From positions 1 to 29,265 of the forward strand of contig CAMNJG010000002.1 of the NCBI GenBank assembly GCA_946541285.1: DNA of 29,265 bases, in the 5' to 3' direction. A program made the translations under genes and the position numbers. Shown in pieces: positions 16,530 through 25,027 of this stretch. The stretch's first letter is position 1, and each line of letters begins with the position of its first letter. Origin of the DNA: an uncultured Clostridia bacterium (GTDB lineage Bacteria; Bacillota; Clostridia; Peptostreptococcales; Anaerovoracaceae). The notes beneath the pieces are model-generated. The model had not been told where the DNA came from, did not search any database, and worked only from the letters and a program-made list of their open reading frames with translations.

Positions 16530-16624
16530 AATATCCTCTGTTTCTTCCAGTACGCTCACGGAATCAAATCACACGAAAACTGCGATGTATATGATGATTC
16601 ATGAGCAGAGATCATCTGTTTCAG

Positions 16625-16672
16625 ACAGTTCCTGACTTCACGGCCTGCCGGCATTGAGAAACGCTGCTTCCG
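16625..16672. repeat. Possible decayed end of the dispersed palindromic repeat
   Basis: In the 157-bp gap between murD and ftsW, the stretch CAGTTCCTGACTTCACGG and the later GAGAAACGCTGCTTCCGG resemble the left ends of copies A and D in order and spacing, but with many changes. It may be a degenerate copy or chance similarity. Nothing else was recognised in the gap. Confidence 0.25.
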
Positions 16673-16686
16673 GATACCATGAAGAG

Positions 16687-18039
16687 TCACTGTTTCAGCG
16701 CACTGACCTGACTCTTGAAATCACGCCCCCGCGCCTCAAAATTCGGGTACATATCCCAGCTCGCGCATGCAGGAGAAAGGAGAACCGTATCGCCGGGCTC
16801 CGCCAGTTCCGCGCATCTGGAGACCGCTTCACTCATCCCTGAAGCTTCATAAATATTCGTAAATCCGCGCTTCTCCGCGGCTTCCCGGATCTGCGGCGCG
16901 GTAACGCCGATCAGTACCAGTGCCCGGACATGTCCTTCAAAAGCGGCGGTAAATGAGTCAAAAGAGCTCTTCTTGTCATAGCCGCCGGCAATCAGGATGA
17001 CACGGTCAAACGACTGGATCGCCTTGATCGCCGCGTCCGGATTGGTTCCTTTGGAATCATTGATATATCTGACACCGCGGATCGTACCGCAGTCTTCCAT
17101 ACGATGTTCAACACCCCTGAATTTACGGACCGCGGAAGCGATTCTGGCCGGTTCCGCGCCGGCACAGCAGGCCATGGCCACTGACGCCAGCACATTCTGG
17201 AGATTGTGCTCACCGGGGATCCGGATTTCATCCACACCGCAGATTTCAGACTCTTTTCCATCGAGGCGGAATATAATTTTCCCGTCCCTGACAAAAGCGC
17301 CTTCCGTCAGTTCTTTCGATGAAGAAAACGGTACAGCTCTGGCCGGACAGGAATCAACCAGGGCAACGGTCAGCTCATCATCCGCGTTGTAAACGAAATA
17401 GTCGTCCCTGGTCTGGTTCGCGAAAATCTTCGCTTTCGCGGCGATGTAGTTTTCCATATTCTTATGGCGGTCGAGATGATCCGGCGTAAGATTAAGGATC
17501 GCTGAGACGGAAGGGCGGAATTCCCTGGTCGTTTCCAGCTGAAAACTGCTGCATTCCGTGATCAGGTACGTATCATCCATACTGTACATCGCGCGGGAGG
17601 CTACCGGAATACCGATATTGCCGGCCAGCTCCGCGTGAAAGCCGCTTTCCTTGAAAATCTCATAGGTCAGTGTTGTTGTCGTTGTTTTGCCGTTTGTCCC
17701 GGTAATGGCGATGTATTTTCCACGGCCGTACCGGTAAGCCAGTTCCAGCTCGCCGATAATCTCCGCGCCATCCTCTGCCGCTTCTCTGACAAACTCCTTT
17801 TCCGGAGGTACGCCAGGACTCAGGACCAGCATATCATACCCTTTTACATTACTCGGCCTGTCACCGAAACTGATCCTCGCGTCGCCGGTTTCCGCCAGTT
17901 TCACGGCTGCTTCCGACCTGGCCGCGTCATAAAGGTCCGCGGTCGCGCCGCATGAATACAGCATATCTGCTGCCGCGCGTCCGGATTTTCCCAGACCGAC
18001 CACCAGAGCCTTCAGACCCTCTGCTTTCTTAGCTGCCAT
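16687..18039 (-). CDS. murD: UDP-N-acetylmuramoyl-L-alanine:D-glutamate ligase MurD
   Basis: MurD adds D-glutamate to UDP-MurNAc-L-Ala in the cytoplasm. It has 450 residues, the usual length. The N-terminal Rossmann-like domain binds the UDP substrate (ALVVGLGKSGRAAADML at 11-27). The ATP loop GTNGKTT is at 114-120. The central Mur ligase domain includes the LNLTPDHLDRH region near 206. The C-terminal domain has GVEHRMEDCGTIRGVRYINDSKGTN, where DSKGTN is typical of MurD, and ends with VLLSPACASWDMYPNFEARG, in which the SPACASWD motif is diagnostic of MurD. The start ATG has a GGATGG-type site just upstream. It lies 32 bp after mraY. Confidence 0.97.
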   Translation of the reverse strand: MAAKKAEGLKALVVGLGKSGRAAADMLYSCGATADLYDAARSEAAVKLAETGDARISFGDRPSNVKGYDMLVLSPGVPPEKEFVREAAEDGAEIIGELELAYRYGRGKYIAITGTNGKTTTTTLTYEIFKESGFHAELAGNIGIPVASRAMYSMDDTYLITECSSFQLETTREFRPSVSAILNLTPDHLDRHKNMENYIAAKAKIFANQTRDDYFVYNADDELTVALVDSCPARAVPFSSSKELTEGAFVRDGKIIFRLDGKESEICGVDEIRIPGEHNLQNVLASVAMACCAGAEPARIASAVRKFRGVEHRMEDCGTIRGVRYINDSKGTNPDAAIKAIQSFDRVILIAGGYDKKSSFDSFTAAFEGHVRALVLIGVTAPQIREAAEKRGFTNIYEASGMSEAVSRCAELAEPGDTVLLSPACASWDMYPNFEARGRDFKSQVSALKQ

Positions 18040-18071
18040 AATCCATCCTGCCTTTCTTTCTCATTCGCGCA

Positions 18072-19094
18072 CTACATCATGAACCAGGCGATGACACAGA
18101 AGATCAGTGTCCAGGCCCAGAAAAATGCCACTACTTTTGTTTCCTTCCAGGCTTCTTCTTTTTTACCTCTCCATCCGCCTTTCTCGAAGTGATGATGCAA
18201 AGGTGCCATCGCGAAGACTCTCCTGCCTTCTCCCGTGGCCGGATCCTTCGTCATTTTGAAGACCCCCACCTGGATGATCACCGAAAGCGCTTCCAGTACA
18301 AACGTCATGCCCGCGATCACCAGGATCAGTTCAATATGCATCATGGCCGCGGCGACTGCCAGTGCCCCGCCAAGAGCCAGGGAACCAGTGTCTCCCATAA
18401 ACACCTTCGCCGGATGATGATTGTAAACCAGGAAACCGGCACATCCGCCGGCAACCGCTGCCGTATAGATCAGGGTATCGTGATTGCCGAAACGCAGCGC
18501 CATCAGCGCCAGGAACATGGCGACCATGCCCACACAGCCGCCGGCCAGCCCGTCCAGCCCGTCGTTCAGATTGACCGCGTTGGTCATGGCTACCAGCACA
18601 AAGATCACGAACGGGATATACAGCACCCCAAGATCCAGCCAGGTTTTCACAATCGGGATATACAGCGAAGTCCCGTAATCCGACACTCTGGACTGATACA
18701 CCGCGATCACAGCCGCGATCACAATCTGGAACAGGAGTTTCTGCTTCGCCGTCAGGCCGAGATTCCGCTTTTTAATGACTTTTACAAAATCGTCTGAGAA
18801 ACCGATCAGCGCGCACAGCAATAATGAAACGGTCAGGATCACAATGTCCGCCGTCAGCCGGTGATGGACCGCCAGGCTCATGCCGAAGCTGGTCACCACG
18901 ATGCCAATGAGGAACATGAAACCGCCCATTGTCGGTGTTCCCGCTTTCGACTTATGGGATTCCGGGCCCTCCTCCCGGATACTCTGACCGGCATTCTTTT
19001 TTCTGAGGATACGGACGACAAAATAACCTGCTATCACTGTAACTACAAAGGAAAGGACCAGGGACAGAACCAGCAGACGGACTTCACTATTCAT
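18072..19094 (-). CDS. mraY: Phospho-MurNAc-pentapeptide translocase MraY
   Basis: MraY transfers phospho-MurNAc-pentapeptide to undecaprenyl phosphate to form lipid I at the membrane. From the chosen start it has 340 residues and about ten membrane helices. The catalytic aspartate pair lies in GFSDDFVK at about 98-105, followed by the NAVNLNDGLDGLAGG motif near 172-186 and the PLHHHFEKGG loop near the C-terminus. The longest frame starts at a TTG at 19115, but the ATG at 19094 is preceded by AAAGGAG with a seven-base spacer and gives the family-like N-terminus. That ATG overlaps the murF stop by 8 bp, which suggests translational coupling. It lies within the pbp-to-divIB unit. Confidence 0.96.
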   Translation of the reverse strand: MNSEVRLLVLSLVLSFVVTVIAGYFVVRILRKKNAGQSIREEGPESHKSKAGTPTMGGFMFLIGIVVTSFGMSLAVHHRLTADIVILTVSLLLCALIGFSDDFVKVIKKRNLGLTAKQKLLFQIVIAAVIAVYQSRVSDYGTSLYIPIVKTWLDLGVLYIPFVIFVLVAMTNAVNLNDGLDGLAGGCVGMVAMFLALMALRFGNHDTLIYTAAVAGGCAGFLVYNHHPAKVFMGDTGSLALGGALAVAAAMMHIELILVIAGMTFVLEALSVIIQVGVFKMTKDPATGEGRRVFAMAPLHHHFEKGGWRGKKEEAWKETKVVAFFWAWTLIFCVIAWFMM

Positions 19095-20553
19095 CCTCCT
19101 GCTCCTTTCTGTCAATCATGGTTCCCATCTTTTTGAGGAAATCCACCACCTGATCCATGTGCATGCTGTGGGATCCTTTGATCAGTACAGAATCACCGTA
19201 TTCGATCAGTTCCTCTGCCTGGTTTTCAAATTCCTCATGACAGTTAAAGGAATATGTCTGTATCGTTTCACTCTGTTTCCGCGCTTCATCCGCGATATAC
19301 GCCGCTTCGGATCCGATGGTGATCAGAACATCGATTTTTTTCTGCGCTGCGTACGCGCCGGTTGCTCTGTGAAGTGCTTCCGAATGATCTCCCAGCTCCA
19401 GCATGTCGGCCAGGATCGCGACCCTCCTCTGCCCGTAAACTGACGCGAGGACATCGATCGCGGCTTCCGCGGCGGCCGGATTGGCATTGTAGGTATCATT
19501 CAGGATCCGGATCCCGCCGGAACGCATGATCTTCATCCGGTCTTCCGACAGCTTCAGGTTCATGATCGCGTTGGAGCAGTCCGCCAGATCCATGCCGGCT
19601 GTCAGCGCGCATCCTACCGCGACAGCCGCGTTGGACGCGTTGTAAACTCCCGGAACTGCCAGGTAGAACATCATATTTTCCTCCTGATAGCGGAGGATGA
19701 AAGTGATCCCTTCCTCACCGGAAGCGGACGGAGAGGATTCCACGATGCCTTCTTCGCCGCTCTGGTTGAGGATGACCATGATGACGCCGTCCTGCTCCGC
19801 GTTGTATCCGACGGCCAGCTTATGATACGGAGTCTCCTTCTCCGCGAGTGTCGCGAGCATATCGTTGTCCGTATTATAGACCAGTGTGGAGGTTTCATCC
19901 ATGTAATCGGTGATTTCCATCTTGGCCTTCATGATATTTTCGCGGCTGCCCAGGTTTCCGATATGTGCGTTTCCGACGTTTGTAATCCCTGCAATCTGCG
20001 GGCGGACAATCTTTGCCAGCAAATGAATCTCATCCGCGTGATTCATCCCCATCTCAAAAACAGCGATTTCCGTCGTGCTGTCCACATCAAAAGCCGTCAG
20101 GCAGACACCGATGTCATTGTTGTAATTCTTCTGGTTCGCGACCGTCCTGTATTTGGAGGAAAGCATACAGAACAGCATATCCTTTGTCGTCGTTTTTCCG
20201 GAGCTGCCGGTGATGGCGATTTTCGGGATATCGAACTGCGCCAGGTAGTGCTCCGCCATCGTATACATCGCCTGATGGGTATTTTTCACCTTCAGGACAG
20301 ATACATCCTCATACTTTGAAAGTTCCTCCTGCGCCTGGTCCTCGCAAATCACAAAAACACGGCACTCGTTCTGATACACCTGCTCCAGATAACGGTGCCC
20401 GTTATTGTTTTCTCCGATCAGGGCAAAAAATACGCTTCCGCTGACGGCGTCACGGGAATCCCTTACGACTTTATCCACTTCACGGTCCGCGGAACCATAA
20501 ACCAGCTCCGCGCCGGCCAGTTCCGCGACTTTCGCGACTGTCATTCTATCCAT
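19087..20553 (-). CDS. murF: UDP-MurNAc-tripeptide:D-Ala-D-Ala ligase MurF
   Basis: MurF completes the cytoplasmic precursor by adding D-Ala-D-Ala. It has 488 residues, slightly longer than many MurF (about 450). The N-terminal substrate domain carries RDSRDAVSGSVFFALIGENNNGHRY, typical of MurF. The ATP loop GSSGKTTTKDM starts at 116. NQKNYNNDIGV near 140 and FEMGMNHADEIHLL near 166 are further MurF signatures. The C-terminal domain has NDTYNANPAA. A Ser/Glu-rich insertion near 265-285 (SGEEGIVESSPSASGEEG) accounts for part of the extra length. The start ATG has CAGGAG eleven bases upstream; the ATG three codons in is an alternative. A 144-bp gap holding a repeat separates it from murE, while it overlaps mraY by 8 bp. 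Confidence 0.96.
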   Translation of the reverse strand: MDRMTVAKVAELAGAELVYGSADREVDKVVRDSRDAVSGSVFFALIGENNNGHRYLEQVYQNECRVFVICEDQAQEELSKYEDVSVLKVKNTHQAMYTMAEHYLAQFDIPKIAITGSSGKTTTKDMLFCMLSSKYRTVANQKNYNNDIGVCLTAFDVDSTTEIAVFEMGMNHADEIHLLAKIVRPQIAGITNVGNAHIGNLGSRENIMKAKMEITDYMDETSTLVYNTDNDMLATLAEKETPYHKLAVGYNAEQDGVIMVILNQSGEEGIVESSPSASGEEGITFILRYQEENMMFYLAVPGVYNASNAAVAVGCALTAGMDLADCSNAIMNLKLSEDRMKIMRSGGIRILNDTYNANPAAAEAAIDVLASVYGQRRVAILADMLELGDHSEALHRATGAYAAQKKIDVLITIGSEAAYIADEARKQSETIQTYSFNCHEEFENQAEELIEYGDSVLIKGSHSMHMDQVVDFLKKMGTMIDRKEQEDE

Positions 20554-20583
20554 AAATTCTGCTTCTCCTGTATATTACTATCA

Positions 20584-20675
20584 TGTCATCCACTCAAAAA
20601 ACATGTTCTTCCGGGTTTAAGAAGGAAGAATCCTGTAAAAATCCTTCACGTCGCTGCGCTCCGCTCAGGATGACA
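20584..20675. repeat. Small mobile-like repeat with 8-bp terminal inverted repeats
   Basis: The 92-bp stretch in the murE-murF gap begins TGTCATCC and ends with its exact complement GGATGACA. Near the right end, read on the minus strand, lies CATCCTGAGCGGAGCGCAGC followed by GACGTGAAGGATTTTT. This wording resembles a repeat I recall as widespread in bacterial genomes, often written as CCTGAGCGGAGCGCAGCGGA. The left half contains a second imperfect palindrome (AAGAAGGAAGAATCCT region, 20619-20636). No gene lies in the 20554-20697 gap. It differs from the GATCGGCCAG family elsewhere in the window. Confidence 0.7.
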
Positions 20676-20697
20676 CACACGTTACGACCCTGTGTCC

Positions 20698-22164
20698 CTA
20701 TAATTCCTGCTCCATGATCTGCATGGCTGTTTCGCGGTCATCAAAGTGCTGCTTCACAGTACCGATGATCTGGTAAGTTTCATGGCCTTTCCCGGCAATA
20801 ATCACCGTATCACCGGTTCTGTATTCCTGGAGTGCCTTTTTGATCGCCCTGCGGCGGTCCGGTTCAACCACAAAGGTACAGCCGGTTTCACGGATTCCCG
20901 GAAGAATATCCTCGATGATCGCCTCCGGCACCTCGGTCCGCGGGTTATCGCTGGTAACGACGCAGTAATCTGACAGCGTCCCTGCCGACTGACCCATCAG
21001 GGGGCGCTTCGCGCTGTCCCTGTCGCCACCGCAGCCGAACACTGTGATGATCCGTCCCTCCGTAAACTCCCTGGCGGTTTTAATCACCTTTTCCAGAGCG
21101 TCAGGGGTATGCGCGTAGTCTACGATGACCGTCATGTCCCTGCTGTTCTCAACTCTTTCAAATCTTCCGGGCACGCCTTTCATCGCGGCAATCCCTTCGC
21201 TGACAGTTTCCCATGGGAATCCGGCCTCCAGCGCTGCCGCCGCGGCGCAGACCGCGTTGGCAATCGAAAATTTCCCCGGTGTATTGATCACCAGACGTCC
21301 CAGTTTCTGCCCGTCCCTGAAGAATTCCGCTTCGGTACCTTTCCGGGAAGCTTTCAGTACATTGACCGTATAGTACGCGGAATCATCATAAACCGAACAG
21401 GATACCACCGGCCTGCCATCCTTCCGGAGTTCCCCGAACAGGCGTTTCCCGTAAGTATCATCAATATTGATGATATTCATTTTATCCGTCTGATAAAAGA
21501 GTTTCTTTTTCGCGTTGTAATAATCCTCAAAATCCTTGTGGAAGTCCAGGTGGTCCTCCGTCAGATTGGTAAAAATCCCATAATCAAAGGATACACAGTC
21601 TGTCCGCGACAATGCCAGCGAGTGGGAGGAAACTTCCATCACGCAGACATCAATGCCGGCCTCTGTCTTCATTTCGTGGAAAATCCGCTGAAGTTCATAG
21701 GATTCCGGCGTAGTATTGGAAGATTCATGGCTCACGCCGCCATATACATAGGCGATGGTCCCGATCACGCCGCACTTCCGTCCCGCCGCGTTCATCACGG
21801 ACTGGATCAGATAGGTAATCGTTGTTTTTCCATTGGTCCCGGTCACCCCGAACATCAGCATATCATCCGAAGGATGCCCGAACAGGTTCGCGGAGGAAGC
21901 CGCCAGCCCGTGACGGGTGTCTGCCGCGTAAACAACCGGAACACCGGGATCCTCCATCGGATCCTGCGCCAGGACCGCTGCCGCTCCGGACTCCACCGCG
22001 CTTTTCACGTATTTGTGTCCGTCGGTCTGAAAGCCCTTGACACAGACAAAGAGATCGCCTGCTGCCGTTTTCCGTGAGTCATAACTGATCCCGGAAATCT
22101 CCGGATCCGCCGGACAGGCAGAAACGTCCGCTCCTGTACCTTCCAGTAAATCTGATAATTTCAT
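20698..22164 (-). CDS. murE: UDP-MurNAc-tripeptide synthetase MurE, meso-DAP type
   Basis: MurE adds the third residue of the stem peptide. From the chosen ATG it has 488 residues. The N-terminal domain has ISYDSRKTAAGDLFVCVKGF. The ATP loop GTNGKTT is at 109-115, followed by the NTTPES and EVSSHSLALSR regions. The C-terminal domain carries DNPR at 406-409 within SDNPRTEVP, the signature of enzymes that add meso-diaminopimelate rather than lysine, and GKGHE at 458-462. A GTG three codons upstream (22173) is also possible, but AGGTG six bases before the ATG favours the ATG. It lies 21 bp after the pbp gene. The specificity call rests on the known motif rule. Confidence 0.96.
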   Translation of the reverse strand: MKLSDLLEGTGADVSACPADPEISGISYDSRKTAAGDLFVCVKGFQTDGHKYVKSAVESGAAAVLAQDPMEDPGVPVVYAADTRHGLAASSANLFGHPSDDMLMFGVTGTNGKTTITYLIQSVMNAAGRKCGVIGTIAYVYGGVSHESSNTTPESYELQRIFHEMKTEAGIDVCVMEVSSHSLALSRTDCVSFDYGIFTNLTEDHLDFHKDFEDYYNAKKKLFYQTDKMNIINIDDTYGKRLFGELRKDGRPVVSCSVYDDSAYYTVNVLKASRKGTEAEFFRDGQKLGRLVINTPGKFSIANAVCAAAAALEAGFPWETVSEGIAAMKGVPGRFERVENSRDMTVIVDYAHTPDALEKVIKTAREFTEGRIITVFGCGGDRDSAKRPLMGQSAGTLSDYCVVTSDNPRTEVPEAIIEDILPGIRETGCTFVVEPDRRRAIKKALQEYRTGDTVIIAGKGHETYQIIGTVKQHFDDRETAMQIMEQEL

Positions 22165-22185
22165 AATGTTCACCTGTACTTTCTT

Positions 22186-24255
22186 CTATTCATACGCGTA
22201 AAGACAGATGGAGTCTCCCGGGACAACCTGTGATCCCTGCTCCGGATACTGCTTTACGACACGGAAGTCCTCGGTCCCCGCAGGGCACGCGATCGCTTCC
22301 AGCTGCACTTCCTTCAGTTTCTTTCTGGCACTGCTGTAGGACATCGCTGTCACATCCGGCACCGTGACGGTGGAAATGGCATCCGCCGTTTCCCCTCCTG
22401 TATAAACCGGCGTCACATTGAGGTACTTCAGACAGTTGCTCATAATGGAATGCACACCCGGACCTGCCGTCTGGCTTCCATAGTGGACACCCTTCGGAGA
22501 GTCGACGATAAACAGCACCGCGAACTGCGGATTGTCCATCGGCGCCATCGCGAAGAACGAAGAATACGTAAAATCCGTATATTTCCCGTTGACGACCTTC
22601 TGCGCGGTTCCTGTTTTTCCGCCGATCCGGTACCCCGGTATATACGCGGCGCTCCCTGTCCCGTTCCGTACCACGCCCTCCATCATCCGGCTGACATCTT
22701 CTGAGGTTGAACGGGACACCACCTGACGGATGACTTCCGGCTTGAATTCCATGACAGTGTTCCCTTCCGAGTCAGTCAGTTTCTCGACCAGACGCGGTTT
22801 CATCATTTTCCCGTCGTTGCCGATGGAGCACAGCGCCGTGATCAGCTGTATCGGGGTCACCGCGATCCCGTGCCCGTAGGACATGGTTGCCAGCTCTACG
22901 GGACCGATGGATTTCTGATTCTGGATAATGGCAGAGGTTTCTCCCGGCAGGTCGATCCCTGTTCTGGTATCAAATCCGAAACGCGTGAGATAATCATAAA
23001 AACTGTCGATCCCCAGCCTGCGGGCCAGCGTCACGAAGACCGGGTTGCAGGAATTGGCGACCCCCTGCGCGAGTGTTTCTGTCCCGTGAGGCTGATAGTA
23101 GCGCCAGCAGTTCAGGGGCTGTCCGGCCACCGTTATGGAGCCCTGACAGACAAACGTATCGGATACATTGGTCAGGTCCTCTTCCAGTGCCATGGACGTT
23201 GTCAGCAATTTGAACGGTGATCCCGGCTCATAGGTGTCGTTGACCATCGGATTCCGCCACATCGTCCCGCTCCAGTAATTTACCTTTTCCTGGTCATTCA
23301 TATTTTTCAGGGCTTCCTGCTCTTCTTCGTCGATCGGGGTCCGCGGATCATTCAGATTGAAATCCGGATAATTCGCCATGCCCAATACAGCGCCGGTCTT
23401 CGGGTTCATGGCGATGGCCATGACCCGGTCGGCCTTTGTATTGGCCTGCACTTCCTTCAGCGCGTTTTCCACATAATGCTGTACTACCTCGTCAAGTGTC
23501 AGAACAACATTCATCCCCTCTGTACCGGCGTAATATTTCTGGATCCCTCCATTCAGCATCCTGCCGCTGGCGTCCGTACTGCTGACGATCCGTCCCGCTT
23601 TTCCGGCAAGATACTGGTCATAGTACTGTTCAATTCCGAAAGAGCCGGTATTCTGGGCGTTCGTGATGCCGATGACATGCGCCGCGAACTCGCCCAGCGG
23701 ATAGTACCTGCGCATGGTTTTGTCCAGCTGCAGTCCTGTCGCCACCTTGTCGTCCACGAGTTTTTTCAGTTTTTTGTAAGTGGCCTCGTCGACATATTTT
23801 TCAATCGTGACATATCTGCTGGAACTGGTCAGTTTTTTGCGAATCTGCTTCGCCGTCTGATCGGTCAGTATTTCCGCCAGTTTCCGCGCCATCTTCCGGG
23901 TATAGCCTTTGTTTTTCTGTTCCAGTTCCCGGATTGTTTCCGGAGCCGCTGATACAATGTATCCGGCTTCATTCATCGCCAGGGCTTTTCCATTGGCATC
24001 ATAAATCGTCCCTCTCTCGGAGGTCACCGGGATCGATTTCGTCTGCTTGGAGACTGCCTGCGATGTATAATCTTCCGCTTTTACCACCTGTATATACCCG
24101 AGCCTGGCGGCAAGGATGACAAAACCAATCATAAACAGTCCGAACAGGAAGATCAGTCTCCTCTTCCTGGTCAGCGGTGTCGCCGGTTCGGATTTTCCGC
24201 TTTTGATCTTTTTCTTTATATCGGATACAGGTTTGCGGGTATCTTGTTCCGCCAT
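22186..24255 (-). CDS. spoVD: Class B penicillin-binding protein with PASTA domain (SpoVD/FtsI type)
   Basis: This monofunctional transpeptidase cross-links septal or spore peptidoglycan and partners with FtsW/SpoVE. It has 689 residues. A basic cytoplasmic tail leads to a membrane helix at about 32-52. The PBP dimerisation domain spans about 55-230. The transpeptidase motifs are SPFK at 346-349 (catalytic Ser346), SCN at 402-404 and KTGT at 547-550. A single PASTA domain fills about 631-689 (VPDVTAMSYSSARKKLKEV). One PASTA domain is typical of SpoVD, but in Clostridia the same gene position can serve vegetative division, so the SpoVD or FtsI label is open. The start ATG has GGGAG six bases upstream. 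The gene begins a new unit after a terminator and a TATAAT box. Confidence 0.93.
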   Translation of the reverse strand: MAEQDTRKPVSDIKKKIKSGKSEPATPLTRKRRLIFLFGLFMIGFVILAARLGYIQVVKAEDYTSQAVSKQTKSIPVTSERGTIYDANGKALAMNEAGYIVSAAPETIRELEQKNKGYTRKMARKLAEILTDQTAKQIRKKLTSSSRYVTIEKYVDEATYKKLKKLVDDKVATGLQLDKTMRRYYPLGEFAAHVIGITNAQNTGSFGIEQYYDQYLAGKAGRIVSSTDASGRMLNGGIQKYYAGTEGMNVVLTLDEVVQHYVENALKEVQANTKADRVMAIAMNPKTGAVLGMANYPDFNLNDPRTPIDEEEQEALKNMNDQEKVNYWSGTMWRNPMVNDTYEPGSPFKLLTTSMALEEDLTNVSDTFVCQGSITVAGQPLNCWRYYQPHGTETLAQGVANSCNPVFVTLARRLGIDSFYDYLTRFGFDTRTGIDLPGETSAIIQNQKSIGPVELATMSYGHGIAVTPIQLITALCSIGNDGKMMKPRLVEKLTDSEGNTVMEFKPEVIRQVVSRSTSEDVSRMMEGVVRNGTGSAAYIPGYRIGGKTGTAQKVVNGKYTDFTYSSFFAMAPMDNPQFAVLFIVDSPKGVHYGSQTAGPGVHSIMSNCLKYLNVTPVYTGGETADAISTVTVPDVTAMSYSSARKKLKEVQLEAIACPAGTEDFRVVKQYPEQGSQVVPGDSICLYAYE

Positions 24256-24301
24256 CGTTTTCTCCCAGTTATTGTATCTGTGTGACAGACAGATTACAGT
24301 T

Positions 24302-24307
24302 ATTATA
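24302..24307 (-). promoter_or_regulatory. Probable -10 box for the pbp-mur-divIB unit
   Basis: A perfect TATAAT on the minus strand lies 46 bp upstream of the pbp ATG and just downstream of the ftsL terminator, in an AT-rich stretch. No convincing -35 is seen at 16-18 bp; the preceding bases (GTAG) do not form a TGn extension. The position between a terminator and a gene supports a promoter. Confidence 0.5.
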
Positions 24308-24336
24308 CTACAAAATCAACATGTGGACTCTGCATA

Positions 24337-24388
24337 TAAAAAATAAGAGACGATCTCTTCTTTCTTTTTAAAGAATCAGAGACGCCTC
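24337..24388 (-). terminator. Probable terminator of the rsmH-ftsL unit
   Basis: On the minus strand GAGGCG-TCTCT-(GA)-TTCTTT pairs with AAAGA-AGAGA-TCGTCTC, with a small bulge and one G-U pair, around an A-rich loop. It is followed by TTATTTTTT. It begins about 34 bp after the ftsL stop. The stem is imperfect but long, and the T-tract is good. Confidence 0.7.
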
Positions 24389-24421
24389 TGGGTTTCTCAT
24401 ATGATCTTCAGCTCAACAGTA

Positions 24422-24940
24422 TCAGGCCAGCAGGTGGCTCGCTGCTTCCGCCGGAGTGACATCTTTCTGTACCTCCGCGCCGCGCTGCTCCGCGGCCAGC
24501 GATTCGACATAATCATTCACCTCGCTGGTCCCTTTGAGATCCACAACATATACATACTGATCCTGGTCAGGATACGTCAGCGCGAAATTGCTGACAGCGT
24601 AGGATTCAATCTCATCCAGCTGATTCCAGCCATTCAGTTTCACATTGAGATTGTCAATCTCTCCTGTAATTTTTTCGGCTTTCTGATTCAGTCCGTAAAT
24701 CCTGTAGTTGATATCCGACTGCCAGGCCTCCAGGCAGATCGCCACAAACGCGCAGATTCCGACAGCAATGATCAGAATCAGAATCATGACCCGGTCACTG
24801 GCCTTCACCCGTTTTTTTTTCTGGTTCCCGGTTCTCTGCGCCGCTCTTTTCCGAAGTTCCTCGCTGGTGACTTCCGGAGCAAGATCCACGCCGTATTTCC
24901 GGTAATTTTCTTCGTAATTTTGCAGTCCTTCAGCAGCCAA
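24422..24940 (-). CDS. ftsL: FtsL-like septum protein
   Basis: The protein has 172 residues with a basic cytoplasmic tail (1-50), one membrane helix at about 51-70 (VMILILIIAVGICAFVAICL) and an extracytoplasmic coiled coil at about 75-105 (INYRIYGLNQKAEKITGEID), then a short segment with EIESYAVSNFALTYPDQDQ, which resembles the conserved region of FtsL. Its place between rsmH and the class B PBP is the normal ftsL position. FtsL joins DivIB and DivIC in the divisome. The start is a TTG (24940-24938), supported by TGGAGG eight bases upstream and the lack of any ATG nearby. FtsL sequences are poorly conserved, so the name depends partly on position and topology. Confidence 0.8.
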   Translation of the reverse strand: MAAEGLQNYEENYRKYGVDLAPEVTSEELRKRAAQRTGNQKKKRVKASDRVMILILIIAVGICAFVAICLEAWQSDINYRIYGLNQKAEKITGEIDNLNVKLNGWNQLDEIESYAVSNFALTYPDQDQYVYVVDLKGTSEVNDYVESLAAEQRGAEVQKDVTPAEAASHLLA

Positions 24941-24965
24941 CGTTCTTTCCTCCAGCTAGGGAAAC

Positions 24966-25000
24966 GTAACAGAATACCTGAATACATTCCATCCTGTTAC
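24966..25000. repeat. Short inverted repeat between ftsL and rsmH
   Basis: GTAACAG (24966-24972) and CTGTTAC (24994-25000) form a perfect 7-bp stem with a 21-base loop in the 87-bp gap. GTTAC also marks the outer ends of the dispersed repeat, so this may be a remnant of such an element. There is no T-tract. Confidence 0.3.
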
Positions 25001-25027
25001 AGTTCCTGATTCAATGATTCAGCCGGA

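Noticed and set aside
16530..16559. GTG start for ftsW ten codons upstream
   Set aside because: No Shine-Dalgarno sequence precedes the GTG, whereas AGAGG lies five bases before the ATG at 16529.
19095..19115. TTG start for mraY seven codons upstream
   Set aside because: Its codons include the AAAGGAG that serves as ribosome binding site for the ATG at 19094, and the added residues are not part of the MraY family pattern.
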